Shown here one piece after another: positions 8,937 through 18,468 of a stretch of 64,000 nucleotides of DNA. The stretch comes from Paenibacillus_AB hodogayensis (GTDB lineage Bacteria; Bacillota; Bacilli; Paenibacillales; NBRC-103111). The DNA lies in contig NZ_BAAAYO010000018.1 of NCBI RefSeq assembly GCF_039536325.1, positions 136,594-200,593 on the forward strand. The letters are read 5' to 3'. Every line of letters starts with the position of its first letter. Position 1 is the first letter of the stretch. The position numbers and the translations under genes were made by a program. The notes beneath the pieces were generated by a model. That model made no database searches. It had not been told where the DNA came from and saw nothing but the letters and a program-made list of their open reading frames with translations.

Positions 8937-8978
8937 ACAAGCCTGTCATCCCACACGTTGTGGTTTGAGAGGCTTGTT
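8937..8978 (-). terminator. Terminator between convergent genes
   Basis: AACAAGCCT and AGGCTTGTT form the outer stem and CCACA with TGTGG an inner stem. On the minus strand it ends in TTTTC and suits the GH105-like operon; the plus-strand T-tail is weak. Confidence 0.65.
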
Positions 8979-8983
8979 CCTAT

Positions 8984-10471
8984 TCAAGACGAAGCCGGTT
9001 CCGTATGGATGGCAGCGTATAGCTGCGCCAGCAAACCCATCCCCATCTGGGACAAAACCCGGTATCCCCCGCGCTGCAGCACGAGCCCTCCGCAATTGTG
9101 CTGGCTCACTCCGTGCAGCAGGCCGTCAGGCGTCACATACGTCTCCAACGCTTGCAGCGCGTGTCGTGCAACATCCAGCGAAGCGGGCGCAAGCAGGCCA
9201 TGCCGCGCGCCAAGCGCCAGTGCGGCGGCGATCCCCGCCGATCCCGACGTCTCGATCCCGGTCTCCGGCTCTCCGAGAAAGCAGGCCCACAGTCCTTCCG
9301 GCTCGCGCAATGAAACGACAACGTCGGCGATGCGCCGGAATTCGGCTGTAAGCTCCTCCATGCCGGCCAGTTCGGCCGCATAAGGGGAACGCTGCAGCTC
9401 TATCCAGGTTCGGACGAATCCGAGCATATACCAGGTGTACGAGCGCGCCCAGTTTCGCATAATGCGTCTGTGTCCTCCATTCGAGACGAGGCCGTACAAG
9501 TGGCGTCCGTCGATCAGCATGTGCCGGCGAAGCAGCAGCTGCCGGATCGCCAGCTGGGCCAAAGGCTTGCTCGGAAGCTGCGAGGCGAGAACGGCCATCG
9601 GGTAAGCCATCGTATAAGCGCCTTCCGCCGTAATGGTACTTTCTGCGGAAAGCACCCCTTTGTCCGCCACCAGTTGATCGTCCCAATAGGCGACCAGCTG
9701 CTTCACAAGCGGATGATCCGGCTGCCGCTTCGCTATGACGGCAACGGGAAGCGTGCTCTCGATGCCAGAGAAACGACCGTCGGAAGGTGCCCCGTACAGG
9801 TCCTCGTAACGCAGTTGGCCGTCCTCCGTCACATATTGGCTCAAGTGGCTGACGATGGCTTGCTCGACCCGGATCGCATCCGTCGCCTGCCGCAGCGCGT
9901 ACAACCCGTCCAGCACGCACCCTTCCAGCCAGCCGAACGGCTGCAGACTGTCCAGCGACAGCATTCGGTTGAGGAACTGCTCCATCGGGCGCGGCGGCCC
10001 TTCCTCCGCAATCATCAGATGCGGCGCAAACAAGCTTCGCTCCCCGTCGCCCTGCAAGCCGTCGAACACCCATAGCGTTGCCTCCGTCTCCAGAATGCGC
10101 AGCCCGACGCCTTGCCGGAGCGCCGCCTCGGCCTGCTGCGGAAGAAGCGGCAATTCGAACGGCTGAAACACATACGCATAGCGAATATCGAACGTGCCCA
10201 GCCGCTCGCCGGACTCCAGCAAATACGCCTCGACAAACAACACTTCCCGCATTTCGACGGCAACGTTTATACGCAGCCGCGCATTCCGTTGCGGGGCGGC
10301 CAGAAGCGGCCGCAAGGGCAAGCCGCTCCAGGCCAGCTTCAATTCGTGCCCCGTCTGTCCAATCGGGACAGCCGACCAGCCTGCCGGAACCCGCTTATGT
10401 TCCGGCAGCGGCAGATCGGGCGCTGCCAGCACTCGCGCTGTTTCATATACGATCGTATCGGTTTGCTTCAT
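8984..10471 (-). CDS. GH105-like unsaturated glycuronyl hydrolase
   Basis: A 495-residue cytoplasmic protein resembling the GH88/GH105 (alpha/alpha)6-barrel hydrolases that remove unsaturated uronic acid from pectin or glycan fragments. Supporting segments are RNWARSYTWYMLGFVRTW (about 345-362) and ETSGSAGIAAALALGARHGL near 405-424, the usual late barrel helices. The N-terminal 170 residues form a beta-rich extension that is not typical of the family. Last gene of the minus-strand cluster starting at 16519, 41 bp after the binding protein. Substrate not determined. Confidence 0.7.
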   Translation of the reverse strand: MKQTDTIVYETARVLAAPDLPLPEHKRVPAGWSAVPIGQTGHELKLAWSGLPLRPLLAAPQRNARLRINVAVEMREVLFVEAYLLESGERLGTFDIRYAYVFQPFELPLLPQQAEAALRQGVGLRILETEATLWVFDGLQGDGERSLFAPHLMIAEEGPPRPMEQFLNRMLSLDSLQPFGWLEGCVLDGLYALRQATDAIRVEQAIVSHLSQYVTEDGQLRYEDLYGAPSDGRFSGIESTLPVAVIAKRQPDHPLVKQLVAYWDDQLVADKGVLSAESTITAEGAYTMAYPMAVLASQLPSKPLAQLAIRQLLLRRHMLIDGRHLYGLVSNGGHRRIMRNWARSYTWYMLGFVRTWIELQRSPYAAELAGMEELTAEFRRIADVVVSLREPEGLWACFLGEPETGIETSGSAGIAAALALGARHGLLAPASLDVARHALQALETYVTPDGLLHGVSQHNCGGLVLQRGGYRVLSQMGMGLLAQLYAAIHTEPASS

Positions 10472-10512
10472 CGGTTCTGTTCCCCCGTCCCTTCCCGCTG
10501 CCTAACAACGCC

Positions 10513-11850
10513 CTACTTGCTCTTGGCCAACTCCGCGGCAATTTTCTGATTGATCCGTTCATCCGCTTCACGCAGAACGGTATTCAAGTCTTTTCCGGCA
10601 AACTGGATGTCGTTGAATGCGGTCTGCGCTTCCGCCAATGCAATCGCTTGGTAAGGGGTCAGCTTTACGATCGGCGCCGGATTCGCTGTAAACAACGCCT
10701 GCACATGCTTGTCTTTCAGGAACGGAATGTCTTTGCCGAACTCGCTGACGATCTCCGGCTTTTGCAGGGCGGGCACATAGCCTTTGCGCGCCAAATGCTT
10801 CTGGAACTCGGGCGATGTGACGTAGGCGGCCACCTGGAACGCCGCTTCCTTATGCTTGCTGTTCGACGTCACGTAGAAGTAGCCCGGCGCATTTTGCGGT
10901 CCCGTATTGGCCGCTTCCTTGTAGGTCGGATAAGTGGTCAAGTCCCAGTCCAGCGTCTTGTCCTTGTCCGCGAAATACCGCGTCCCCAGCGCATTCGGAC
11001 CAAGCAGCATCGCGAGCCGCTGTTCGCCGAACATCTTCAGCTGAGCCGAGTACGCCAGCGTCGTCTTGTCGTATTCGTTGTTCGGGATGCGGAACAGACC
11101 GGTCAGCGCCTGGAACGGTCGCTTGAACGTCTCGGACGAGAAGCTTCCTTTGTTGCTCGCCGGGTCCACGAACTGCGGCGCAAGCGGATCGAGCGACAGC
11201 ACGAACCCGAGCGACGTTCCGAAGCCGTAATAGTTGACGCCGTCGACAACACGGCTCATCTTGCGGGTCAATTCGTACAAATCGTCCATCGTCATGTTGT
11301 CCTTCGGATACGGAAGGCCGAACTGATTGAAGAGACCCTTGTTGTACAGCAGCGCGACGGAATCGATCGACACGGGCAGGCCGTACATCCCGCCGTTCGC
11401 GAGCTGGCGCTGGGCGTCCACCGATGTTTTCTCCAACGGGGACACGTCGTAGTTATACTGTTTTATCAAGCCGGTCAAATCGTACTGAAGACCGTTTTGC
11501 AGCAGGTTCGTCGGCGTATTGGCAAACGAGTCGTAGTAAATATCGAGCGGCTGACCCGTTTCGAGAATCGTCTTGAGCGTGACGTCCGCCGGAACGAAGA
11601 CGGGCGTCACATGCGGGAACTTTTCCTTGATTTTATCGCCGAAGACCGTCATAAACCCTTCTTGGGACGTGATTGACCCGACGTTCATCTTGAAGGAGAG
11701 CGTGACCGGATCGTTGGAGACGACCGGTTTCCCGTCCTGGCCCGGCTGATCGCTTCCCTCCTTACCGCTTGTTCCCCCTCCGCAGCCCGCCAACGCGGCC
11801 TGCGCCAGCAAGCAGCCCGCCAGCAAGTAAACATGTTTTCTGTGTCTCAT
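10513..11850 (-). CDS. Sugar ABC transporter solute-binding lipoprotein
   Basis: A 445-residue extracellular solute-binding protein (SBP_bac_1 type). The signal peptide ends in lipobox LAGC, so it is anchored on the outer face of the membrane. NGGMYGLPVSIDSVALLYNK (about 131-150) is the classic family hallmark. GGGGGAGAAG-like SD before ATG. No permease or ATPase gene lies nearby, so it must share permeases coded elsewhere. Co-directional with the DUF4838 and GH105-like genes. Confidence 0.9.
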   Translation of the reverse strand: MRHRKHVYLLAGCLLAQAALAGCGGGTSGKEGSDQPGQDGKPVVSNDPVTLSFKMNVGSITSQEGFMTVFGDKIKEKFPHVTPVFVPADVTLKTILETGQPLDIYYDSFANTPTNLLQNGLQYDLTGLIKQYNYDVSPLEKTSVDAQRQLANGGMYGLPVSIDSVALLYNKGLFNQFGLPYPKDNMTMDDLYELTRKMSRVVDGVNYYGFGTSLGFVLSLDPLAPQFVDPASNKGSFSSETFKRPFQALTGLFRIPNNEYDKTTLAYSAQLKMFGEQRLAMLLGPNALGTRYFADKDKTLDWDLTTYPTYKEAANTGPQNAPGYFYVTSNSKHKEAAFQVAAYVTSPEFQKHLARKGYVPALQKPEIVSEFGKDIPFLKDKHVQALFTANPAPIVKLTPYQAIALAEAQTAFNDIQFAGKDLNTVLREADERINQKIAAELAKSK

Positions 11851-11934
11851 CGTGCTTCTCCCCCTTTATTGAATGACAACTCGACTTCAATGACAGCGTT
11901 TGCAGCTTGATGTACGGTTTCTTCCGGAGACCGT

Positions 11935-14223
11935 TTACTGCCTAACGGCGATAATCCGGTCGACATACAAATTTTGAATGGCCGTAGAATTCGGCGGAGC
12001 AAACCAATAGTAACGGCCTGACTCATTGGGATTGTACTCGTAGACCCACGGCAATGCAAGGTAATGATATTCGCCATCCGCCAGCTGCCCGTAGTCGATC
12101 GACGCCCGTCCGCCGCCGGAGGCAGACGAGAAGCCGTAATTCATCGCAGCTACTCCGGATGAACCTGTGCCGGGATCGATGCGAACGCTGGCATACAGGT
12201 TCCATCTTCCTTCACGCGGCAGCTCGGTATCGGGCAATTGAATCGCCCATTGATTCGTGCTTCCTTTCACTTTGGCTGCGGCTTTGTCGGACGCTTTGGC
12301 ATCGCTGACGAGAGTCGTCCCTACAGGCTCATACAGCCGGAACGTATGGTCCTGGAAGTCCAGCCAATCGGAATAAGGCAGCGAGCTGACGAAAGCCGGT
12401 ATCGTCGGCAAAGTCCGGCGAATATCGATCAGCTTGTACAGTGCGGCCATCGTCCCCTTGCTCTTGTAGTTGACCACATCCGCGGTGTACGTTTTGAATC
12501 GGGCGTACCGGTTGTCGTAATCGGGGTCCCAGACTATATTTCGTCTCTGTGCCTCCATCATATAATCGACATACCGCATCAGGATCGTGTAATCCACCTC
12601 GATGCGCGTCCGCTGCACATGATTCAAGTAGACCGGGTCGCTAGTCGCGGCGGCAGCCTGCACAAACAAGCCGTCGATTTGACGCATCAAATCAAACGAA
12701 AGAAACGAGGATGTAATCGGTGTAGAAATCGTCAATTTGTCCTCACTTTGCGCAAACGCCTGATGGAGCAATTCTATATATTGGCTCACATACGGCGCTG
12801 CTTCTCCATAGTACCCGTTCACAAACTCATCGATCAGCTCACGGTAATCCAGATTCGGGTTCCAAAGCAGCTTGGCGCCCACCCATGCGCGCAGGTCGGT
12901 CAGCCCGGTGCTGATCGGAGCGGTCGTCCCTACAATATGTTCGCCAAAGTATCCTTTGAACGCTGGAAAATCCGCCAAAAATTGAATCGTTTCCCCCATC
13001 GCGTATACGCTCGGATACGGCATCAAATATCCACCGCCCGAGAAGTCGACGAGATAGTCCCAGAAAAGAAGATTATCGGATAGCTGCGCCCATCGTTCCG
13101 CGTTTTGCTTCGAAAAGCTGTTTTTGGGATCATTCAGCGCGCGGCCGTGATCTTTGTAGATCGGTGCAAGCGTCACGACGACGTTGTCCGGCAGCGTCAT
13201 ATTCGTGGGCGCTTCCTCGGTAAACATGTAGGCGAGCGTTCCGATGCGAGCATTCGGAATCGCCGCCTTGACTCGCGTTGCAATGTCGCCGACCATATCC
13301 ATAATCGGTGCGGCCAGCGTACCCCCGTGCTGGGCGGCAAATGCCAGACTGTCCGGGTCGGGGGTCCAGGTCGTATCCTCCTGACTGAAACCGTAAGAGG
13401 CATCCTTCCCAGCATATACTTGCTGCGTCACGCGGCTGATCAAGTTGGCGGCCGCGATACTGCGAACGTTTTCATTCATCGCCAGCAGCTGATTGCCGAA
13501 GTGATAGCTCGTCTGCGGCACGATCTGCTTGAAATTATGGACGTCATACGGCCAATACGGGGACCAGCTGTTCAGCCATGGCTCCGACTGCGGAACCTGC
13601 GTATACCGGTCGCGGTATTTTCCGTTCAATAAGTTATGGGCGCGATACGCTTCATTATTGCCGTCGTTCACGTACATTTCGCGGTATTGGAAGCGCGGCA
13701 CCTGCACGTCGTAATGGACGCACACCTTCAGCTTGGGCAACGTCGGCACGAACGTATAGGTCGGCGAGTACCATTTGACCCCGACATACGTATCCAGAAA
13801 ATAGTTCACGCCGTACATCGTGCCCTGCGGATGACTCCCGGCGATGAAGAGATACCGCCCTGACTCTCCGATGACGAAACCGTCTTCCCCGAGCGAAGAA
13901 CCGGCCAGCTCCGGCACAAGGCTCTCTGTCAGCGCGCTTCTGCCGACGACGATCACCGGTCCGTTCGGCGGAGTTATACCTTCGGTCAGTTGAAACGGCG
14001 CTCCGGTCACTTGCGTCAAGTAGGCGGTCAGCTCCTGCGCGGCATGCCTTACCATCTCACCGGCGTCGGAACGGACGAAGATGCCGTACTTGGCGCTCCC
14101 GTTGTTGGCGAGCATGATCTGCTTTCCCTTCCCTTCTGCAGAAGACGTTGTCGCAAACGCAGCCCCCTGCGTCGTAAAGATCAAGATCAAAGACAAAATG
14201 ATAGCGAATGATATGCGGCGCAT
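11935..14223 (-). CDS. Secreted DUF4838 protein (glycoside-hydrolase-like)
   Basis: A 762-residue secreted protein with a signal peptide (MRRISFAIILSLILIF, cleavage probably after AFA). Residues about 45-180 resemble the alpha-glucuronidase N-terminal-type domain (GSHPQGTMYGVNYFLD, GVKWYSPTYTFVP). The central part fits DUF4838, related to TIM-barrel glycosidases, with FTEEAPTNM, FWDYLVDF and WVGAKLLWNPNLD. The C-terminal about 130 residues look like a beta-sandwich. ATG at 14223 follows AGGAGGAGTAGGA, ruling out the longer frame. It probably processes a polysaccharide outside the cell. No activity can be assigned. Confidence 0.82.
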   Translation of the reverse strand: MRRISFAIILSLILIFTTQGAAFATTSSAEGKGKQIMLANNGSAKYGIFVRSDAGEMVRHAAQELTAYLTQVTGAPFQLTEGITPPNGPVIVVGRSALTESLVPELAGSSLGEDGFVIGESGRYLFIAGSHPQGTMYGVNYFLDTYVGVKWYSPTYTFVPTLPKLKVCVHYDVQVPRFQYREMYVNDGNNEAYRAHNLLNGKYRDRYTQVPQSEPWLNSWSPYWPYDVHNFKQIVPQTSYHFGNQLLAMNENVRSIAAANLISRVTQQVYAGKDASYGFSQEDTTWTPDPDSLAFAAQHGGTLAAPIMDMVGDIATRVKAAIPNARIGTLAYMFTEEAPTNMTLPDNVVVTLAPIYKDHGRALNDPKNSFSKQNAERWAQLSDNLLFWDYLVDFSGGGYLMPYPSVYAMGETIQFLADFPAFKGYFGEHIVGTTAPISTGLTDLRAWVGAKLLWNPNLDYRELIDEFVNGYYGEAAPYVSQYIELLHQAFAQSEDKLTISTPITSSFLSFDLMRQIDGLFVQAAAATSDPVYLNHVQRTRIEVDYTILMRYVDYMMEAQRRNIVWDPDYDNRYARFKTYTADVVNYKSKGTMAALYKLIDIRRTLPTIPAFVSSLPYSDWLDFQDHTFRLYEPVGTTLVSDAKASDKAAAKVKGSTNQWAIQLPDTELPREGRWNLYASVRIDPGTGSSGVAAMNYGFSSASGGGRASIDYGQLADGEYHYLALPWVYEYNPNESGRYYWFAPPNSTAIQNLYVDRIIAVRQ

Positions 14224-14423
14224 TCCTACTCCTCCTGTGATTGTAGTAGTATGCCTCTCTCTTCTCCATCCGCGGAATAGTCCCGTCCCGGGAGCATCAC
14301 CTCCATTCTGCATCGATGGTTTCGACGATTGTGCCGGGAAGCCGCCGCCAACGAGGATTGATTCGCTTCATGATGGTATGGAGGACGCCCATGACGACGG
14401 TACACCGTCGTCAGCGGCGCGCT

Positions 14424-15296
14424 CTACACTTCCCCCCATACTCGCTTGGCGTATTCAAACCCTTGCATCGTGGCGCTTTTGCATTCCTCGATTCCTTCGA
14501 ACTCGAGGGATATGTACCCGTCGTAGCCTGCCTCCTTGACGACTCGCAGGATGTCTCGAATGGGGATGTCGCCTTGCCCCAAGATCGCCCCGCGCAGCCG
14601 GTTGCCGCCGGCCGTCGGGAACCAGCCCGGGCACGATGGGCCGGGACTTCTGTCGGGCGTGCGCACATAGAAGTCTTTCAGATGGACCATCGACGCCAGG
14701 CGGATGTTTCGCTGAACGGCGATTAGCGGCTGCTCGTCGACGCACAAGAAATTGCCGATATCGACCGTCGTGCGGTAATTGTCGCGGTCCACTTCATCGA
14801 TCAACTGCTGGACGCGTTCGCTGCCCTGCATGTAGTAACCGTGGTTCTCGACGCTCGTCGTAATGCCGTATCCGGCCGCATAATCGGCAATGGCGCGGCA
14901 CGCTTCGGCCAGCTTGGGCAGATCGCGCCGAAAGTTGCGGACGGAAATGTCGCCGATCGGCCGCGATGCGACGTCATGCCGCATCCGCTTCGCGCCTAGC
15001 CGTGCCGTCACATCGACATGCCGTTTCAGGCGCTCGATCATATGCTCGACTTCCTCCGCATCGGCCGTCACGAAATTGGCGGAGACGCAGTAGTTCGATA
15101 CCTCGATCCCCGCCCGGAGCGCCCGATCCCGAATCGCATCGGCAAACTCCGGCTGCTCCAGCAGGTCGAAGCCGATCGGAATGATCTCGACATGCGTCGC
15201 GCCCGCTTCCGCGATCCAGTCAATCGCCTCCAGAACGGTCATTTCGCTGGAGACGATCGCTCCTTTTAGACAGTACAGACTGATTCCCAGCTTCAT
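14424..15296 (-). CDS. Sugar phosphate isomerase/epimerase (TIM barrel)
   Basis: A 290-residue AP-endonuclease-2-like TIM-barrel protein (xylose isomerase superfamily). Seen: MKLGISLYCLKG at the start, GATHVEIIPIGFD, TTSVENHGYYM and TTVDIGNFL, and GYDGYISLEFEG near the end, which carry the usual metal-binding Glu, Asp and His residues. The ATG overlaps the TGA of the oxidoreductase gene by 4 bp, so the pair is coupled. Such isomerase-oxidoreductase pairs often convert unusual sugars or inositols. Confidence 0.85.
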   Translation of the reverse strand: MKLGISLYCLKGAIVSSEMTVLEAIDWIAEAGATHVEIIPIGFDLLEQPEFADAIRDRALRAGIEVSNYCVSANFVTADAEEVEHMIERLKRHVDVTARLGAKRMRHDVASRPIGDISVRNFRRDLPKLAEACRAIADYAAGYGITTSVENHGYYMQGSERVQQLIDEVDRDNYRTTVDIGNFLCVDEQPLIAVQRNIRLASMVHLKDFYVRTPDRSPGPSCPGWFPTAGGNRLRGAILGQGDIPIRDILRVVKEAGYDGYISLEFEGIEECKSATMQGFEYAKRVWGEV

Positions 15297-16519
15297 ACCA
15301 TTTCCCTCTCCTTATGCATCTGTGCGGACGGTTTGTTTTTGGCGAAATTCGGGAACGAAACCGGAACGCCGTTCTGTATTGCGGATTGTGCCGACAACGG
15401 CATGACCGAGCTGACCGCCACCGCGTCGTATACGTCGAAGTCCGGCTGGCGCCGCTCCAGAATCGCGGTCGCGAACTCCTTCATCACAAAGTAATCGCCA
15501 AATCGGGCAGCCTGTACGGCGCGTTCCCGCTCGGTCTCGTTTTGCCACCACGGGTGCTCGTAGAGCGACTCATAGTCCGACAGCTTCGACCATGCGACGT
15601 TGCCTTCGTACGATTTGCCGGGTCCTCTGCCGTCCAGCCAGACGAGCGGTTCTTCGACGGTATCGCGCCCGGATACGAACGCACCTTTCGTCCCTTGCAG
15701 CTCGTAGGCCAAATAGTTGAACGGGCGCGGCGACGAGAAGTCGTTGCGCAAATAGATGACGGCGCCTTGCTTCGTGCGGATGAGCGACAGGCAGGAGTCG
15801 CCCTGCTGCCAGTAACCCATGCTCGCTCCGGGATGGTCCGAACCGAACAGCTCCCGGAAATAATCGCTTTGCGCCGCCGGCTTCGATACGATCGTGGTCA
15901 TATAATCGAACGCATCGCCGCGATTGATGCCGAGCCATTGCGAGACCGGGCCCAGCGAATGGGTCGGGTAGTTGTTGCCGTTGAATTGGCGCATCATCTC
16001 CCCTCTCCATTTCAATTGGCCCTCGGGACCATGAGTAGCCGTTCGCACGTCATGGATATACCCGCACTCCGCATGAGTCAGCTCGCCAAACACGCCGCTC
16101 TCGGCCATATGCCGCACCATCAAGTTTTTGCGAGTGTAGCAAAAGTTTTCCGCCAGCATGTACACTGCACCGGTCTGCTCCACCGTCTGGACAAGCTCCC
16201 AGCATTCGTCGACCGACTGAGCGGACGCAACTTCACAAAGGACATGTTTGCCGGCACGCATTGCCTGAACGGACTGGCTCGCATGAAGCTCCATCGGGGT
16301 GGCCAGCAGCACGGCGTCGATTCGGTCGTCCGCCAGCAGCCGCTCGAAACTCGTAAACGTAAGGATGTCGGGGTACTGCCGCTTCCATTTGGAGAAAACG
16401 TCTTCATTCAGATCGCATATCGCGCTTACCTCGACTAGGTCGGACAAGAGGTCGCAAGACTTGTAGTAGGCAAATCCCCGATTCCCGCCGACAACAGCCA
16501 ATCGGACTCGTTTGGTCAT
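15293..16519 (-). CDS. Gfo/Idh/MocA-family oxidoreductase
   Basis: A 408-residue NAD(P)-dependent oxidoreductase. The N-terminal Rossmann fold starts RLAVVGGNRGFAYY (a variant GxGxxG), followed by LLATPMELHASQSVQAM and GKHVLCEVASA. At the last site the common EKP lysine is replaced by valine. The C-terminal alpha/beta domain includes GEMMRQFNGNNYPTHSLGPV. First gene of the cluster running down to 8984. AAGGAGC precedes the ATG. Substrate unknown, likely a sugar or sugar acid from the polysaccharide. Confidence 0.88.
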   Translation of the reverse strand: MTKRVRLAVVGGNRGFAYYKSCDLLSDLVEVSAICDLNEDVFSKWKRQYPDILTFTSFERLLADDRIDAVLLATPMELHASQSVQAMRAGKHVLCEVASAQSVDECWELVQTVEQTGAVYMLAENFCYTRKNLMVRHMAESGVFGELTHAECGYIHDVRTATHGPEGQLKWRGEMMRQFNGNNYPTHSLGPVSQWLGINRGDAFDYMTTIVSKPAAQSDYFRELFGSDHPGASMGYWQQGDSCLSLIRTKQGAVIYLRNDFSSPRPFNYLAYELQGTKGAFVSGRDTVEEPLVWLDGRGPGKSYEGNVAWSKLSDYESLYEHPWWQNETERERAVQAARFGDYFVMKEFATAILERRQPDFDVYDAVAVSSVMPLSAQSAIQNGVPVSFPNFAKNKPSAQMHKEREMV

Positions 16520-16704
16520 CGTCTAAGCTCCTTCAACTCGTTCGTTTCGGCGTACTCTTTTCATTATAGAAATTCGGGCAGGAAGCGGAATGGAAAACAA
16601 TCAGGCGGTATCCGTAAAATACTCAGATTCCCGCCCTGACGGAGACGCCGGTATACGCAGCCGGAGCAAAGCAAGGTATAATCAAACAGAGAGGGGGATG
16701 ATGG

Positions 16705-17541
16705 ATGCAGCATACGCAAGCCCAGCAGCAGAATTTTTCCAGTTATCTTGCCAATGTCCAAACCGCGATTCTGCGGTCTTCCTTTCGGATGCTCGGGGTG
16801 GAATGGAGTCATTCCAATCTGAAGCTCGAATACAACATGCTGTATTACATCGTATCCGGCAGATGCAAAATTTGGCTTGACGGTTCGCTCCTCGTGCCCA
16901 CGGCCGGGCAACTCGTGCTTCTTCCCGCCGGTTCGGTCATTTCGGCTTCCTCCTATGACGGGGAAGTGTTCGGCAAATATTACTGCCATTTTACAACCTT
17001 CATCGGGGACAATCGCCTGTTCGACCTGCTCTCCATCTCGCCCATCATCGAAGTGGACGACCGCGTCCTCATCGAGGAGCATTTCCGGCTTTTGAACGAG
17101 ACGTATACCGGCTATGAAATGACTTCGATTCTGCGCGCCAAGACGACGCTGGCGCAGCTGTTGTGCTACGTCATCGACAACAGTCCTACGCGGATCATCA
17201 ACGACGCCGGCCATCGGGACATTCAGAGCATTACACGGGTGCTGGACTATATGCGAGCGCGGCTGTCGGACAAGCTGTCCGTCGAAGATCTGGCGAAGTT
17301 CGCCCATTTCCACCCGCGATACTTCATCTCGGTCTTCAAATCGATGACCGGCTTCTCGCCCATGCAATATATGGCCAAGCTGCGCTACGACCGCGCTTGC
17401 TCGCTGCTGCGCACGACCAATCTCAGCATGAACGAAATTGCCGACCGCGTCGGGATCTTGCCGGATTACTTCACGAAATTTTTCAAGCATCACAGCGGCG
17501 TGTCTCCGACCTCGTACCGCGAGCTTGACAAGCGGACGTAG
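16705..17541 (+). CDS. AraC-family transcriptional regulator
   Basis: A 278-residue AraC regulator, divergent from the oxidoreductase-led cluster and its probable regulator. The N-terminal half is cupin-like (YYIVSGRCKIWLDGSL; LVLLPAGSVI). The C-terminal double HTH covers about residues 180-275 (LSVEDLAKFAHFHPRYFISV; MNEIADRVGILPDYFTKFFK). A GGGGGATG site lies before the ATG. The opposite-strand open frame 16564-17598 is a shadow. Confidence 0.88.
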   Translation: MQHTQAQQQNFSSYLANVQTAILRSSFRMLGVEWSHSNLKLEYNMLYYIVSGRCKIWLDGSLLVPTAGQLVLLPAGSVISASSYDGEVFGKYYCHFTTFIGDNRLFDLLSISPIIEVDDRVLIEEHFRLLNETYTGYEMTSILRAKTTLAQLLCYVIDNSPTRIINDAGHRDIQSITRVLDYMRARLSDKLSVEDLAKFAHFHPRYFISVFKSMTGFSPMQYMAKLRYDRACSLLRTTNLSMNEIADRVGILPDYFTKFFKHHSGVSPTSYRELDKRT

Positions 17542-17575
17542 CGCAAGCGCGAGTACGACTGTAAGCCCCCGATAC

Positions 17576-17628
17576 AAATAAAGAGCCTTTCCTTCCACCG
17601 GCCGTGGAATCGAAAGGCTCTTTATTTG
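17576..17628. terminator. Bidirectional terminator
   Basis: A near-perfect long stem: AAAGAGCCTTTC at 17580-17591 with GAAAGGCTCTTT at 17612-17623, flanked by A- and T-rich tails. It ends the AraC gene and the convergent IclR operon. Confidence 0.85.
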
Positions 17629-17670
17629 TTATTCGGTTTTAGAGGCGATCCGATTATTCCAATGGTCCAC

Positions 17671-18411
17671 TCAAGATGGCTTCCCCAATTTATTCGATAT
17701 TTTTAGAGCCGCCAGCCGGGTGTTTTCAATCATCGCGTCTAATTTCGTTGGGGTAAACCGATAAATCGGGCCTACAACGGATAGACTGGCCACAACCCGC
17801 TGATACGTATCCAGGATCGGAGCCGATATGGCAAAGGCATCGGTGTCAAATTCCCCTTTGGTAAAGCTAAAGCCATCTTCCTTAATTTGCTGCAATTCCT
17901 GTACGAGATGATCACTTATACGCTGATCGTCCATGGATTGGACAACCTGGTTGACAATACTCGCATTTTCATAAGCAAGAATAGTTTTCCCGGTCGCCCC
18001 TTGACACAATGGAACGACCCTCCCGTTATCGATGGAAAAACGGATAAGTTGATGGCTTTTTACATTTTCAATACAGACTGCGTTCGTCCCGGACCGGATG
18101 AAGAGAACCGACGTCTCATTCGTTTGTTCGGTAAGCTCCTCCATGATCGGTCTGGCAATAACCAGCAGCTGCTTGTCGATTTGGTTGCTCAGGCTCCGCG
18201 CCAAATCCAGGATTCGAAGTCCCAGCGTAATTTGGCCCTTTCCTTTCCGCTCGACAATCCCGTTCTGCTCCAGCGTCTGAATAAAACGATAAATACTGCT
18301 TTCCGGGATCGATACTTTATCGGCAATCTCGCTTACGGTCAGCGTAGAATCCGCATCGGCCAAAACGAATAAAATATCCAGTGCTCTACCTAGTGCTTGC
18401 GTTCCGTTCAT
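17671..18411 (-). CDS. IclR-family transcriptional regulator
   Basis: A 246-residue IclR regulator: N-terminal winged HTH (LTVSEIADKVSIPESSIYRF, about 24-43) and a C-terminal effector-binding GAF-like domain (GRVVPLCQGATGKTILAY; FAISAPILD). GAGGTGAG precedes the ATG. It is the last gene of the ABC-DUF917 set and probably regulates it in response to a small metabolite. Confidence 0.9.
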   Translation of the reverse strand: MNGTQALGRALDILFVLADADSTLTVSEIADKVSIPESSIYRFIQTLEQNGIVERKGKGQITLGLRILDLARSLSNQIDKQLLVIARPIMEELTEQTNETSVLFIRSGTNAVCIENVKSHQLIRFSIDNGRVVPLCQGATGKTILAYENASIVNQVVQSMDDQRISDHLVQELQQIKEDGFSFTKGEFDTDAFAISAPILDTYQRVVASLSVVGPIYRFTPTKLDAMIENTRLAALKISNKLGKPS

Positions 18412-18468
18412 TTACTCACCTCAGCAAAGCTTCTCCATGCAACAGCGCCATGAGTAAGTCCCTATCGC

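Noticed and set aside
10078..11676. 532-residue plus-strand open frame
   Set aside because: Shadow over the GH105-like and binding-protein genes, whose own motifs, starts and lipobox are clear.
16564..17598. 344-residue minus-strand frame
   Set aside because: Antisense to the AraC gene at 16705-17541, which has both HTH motifs.
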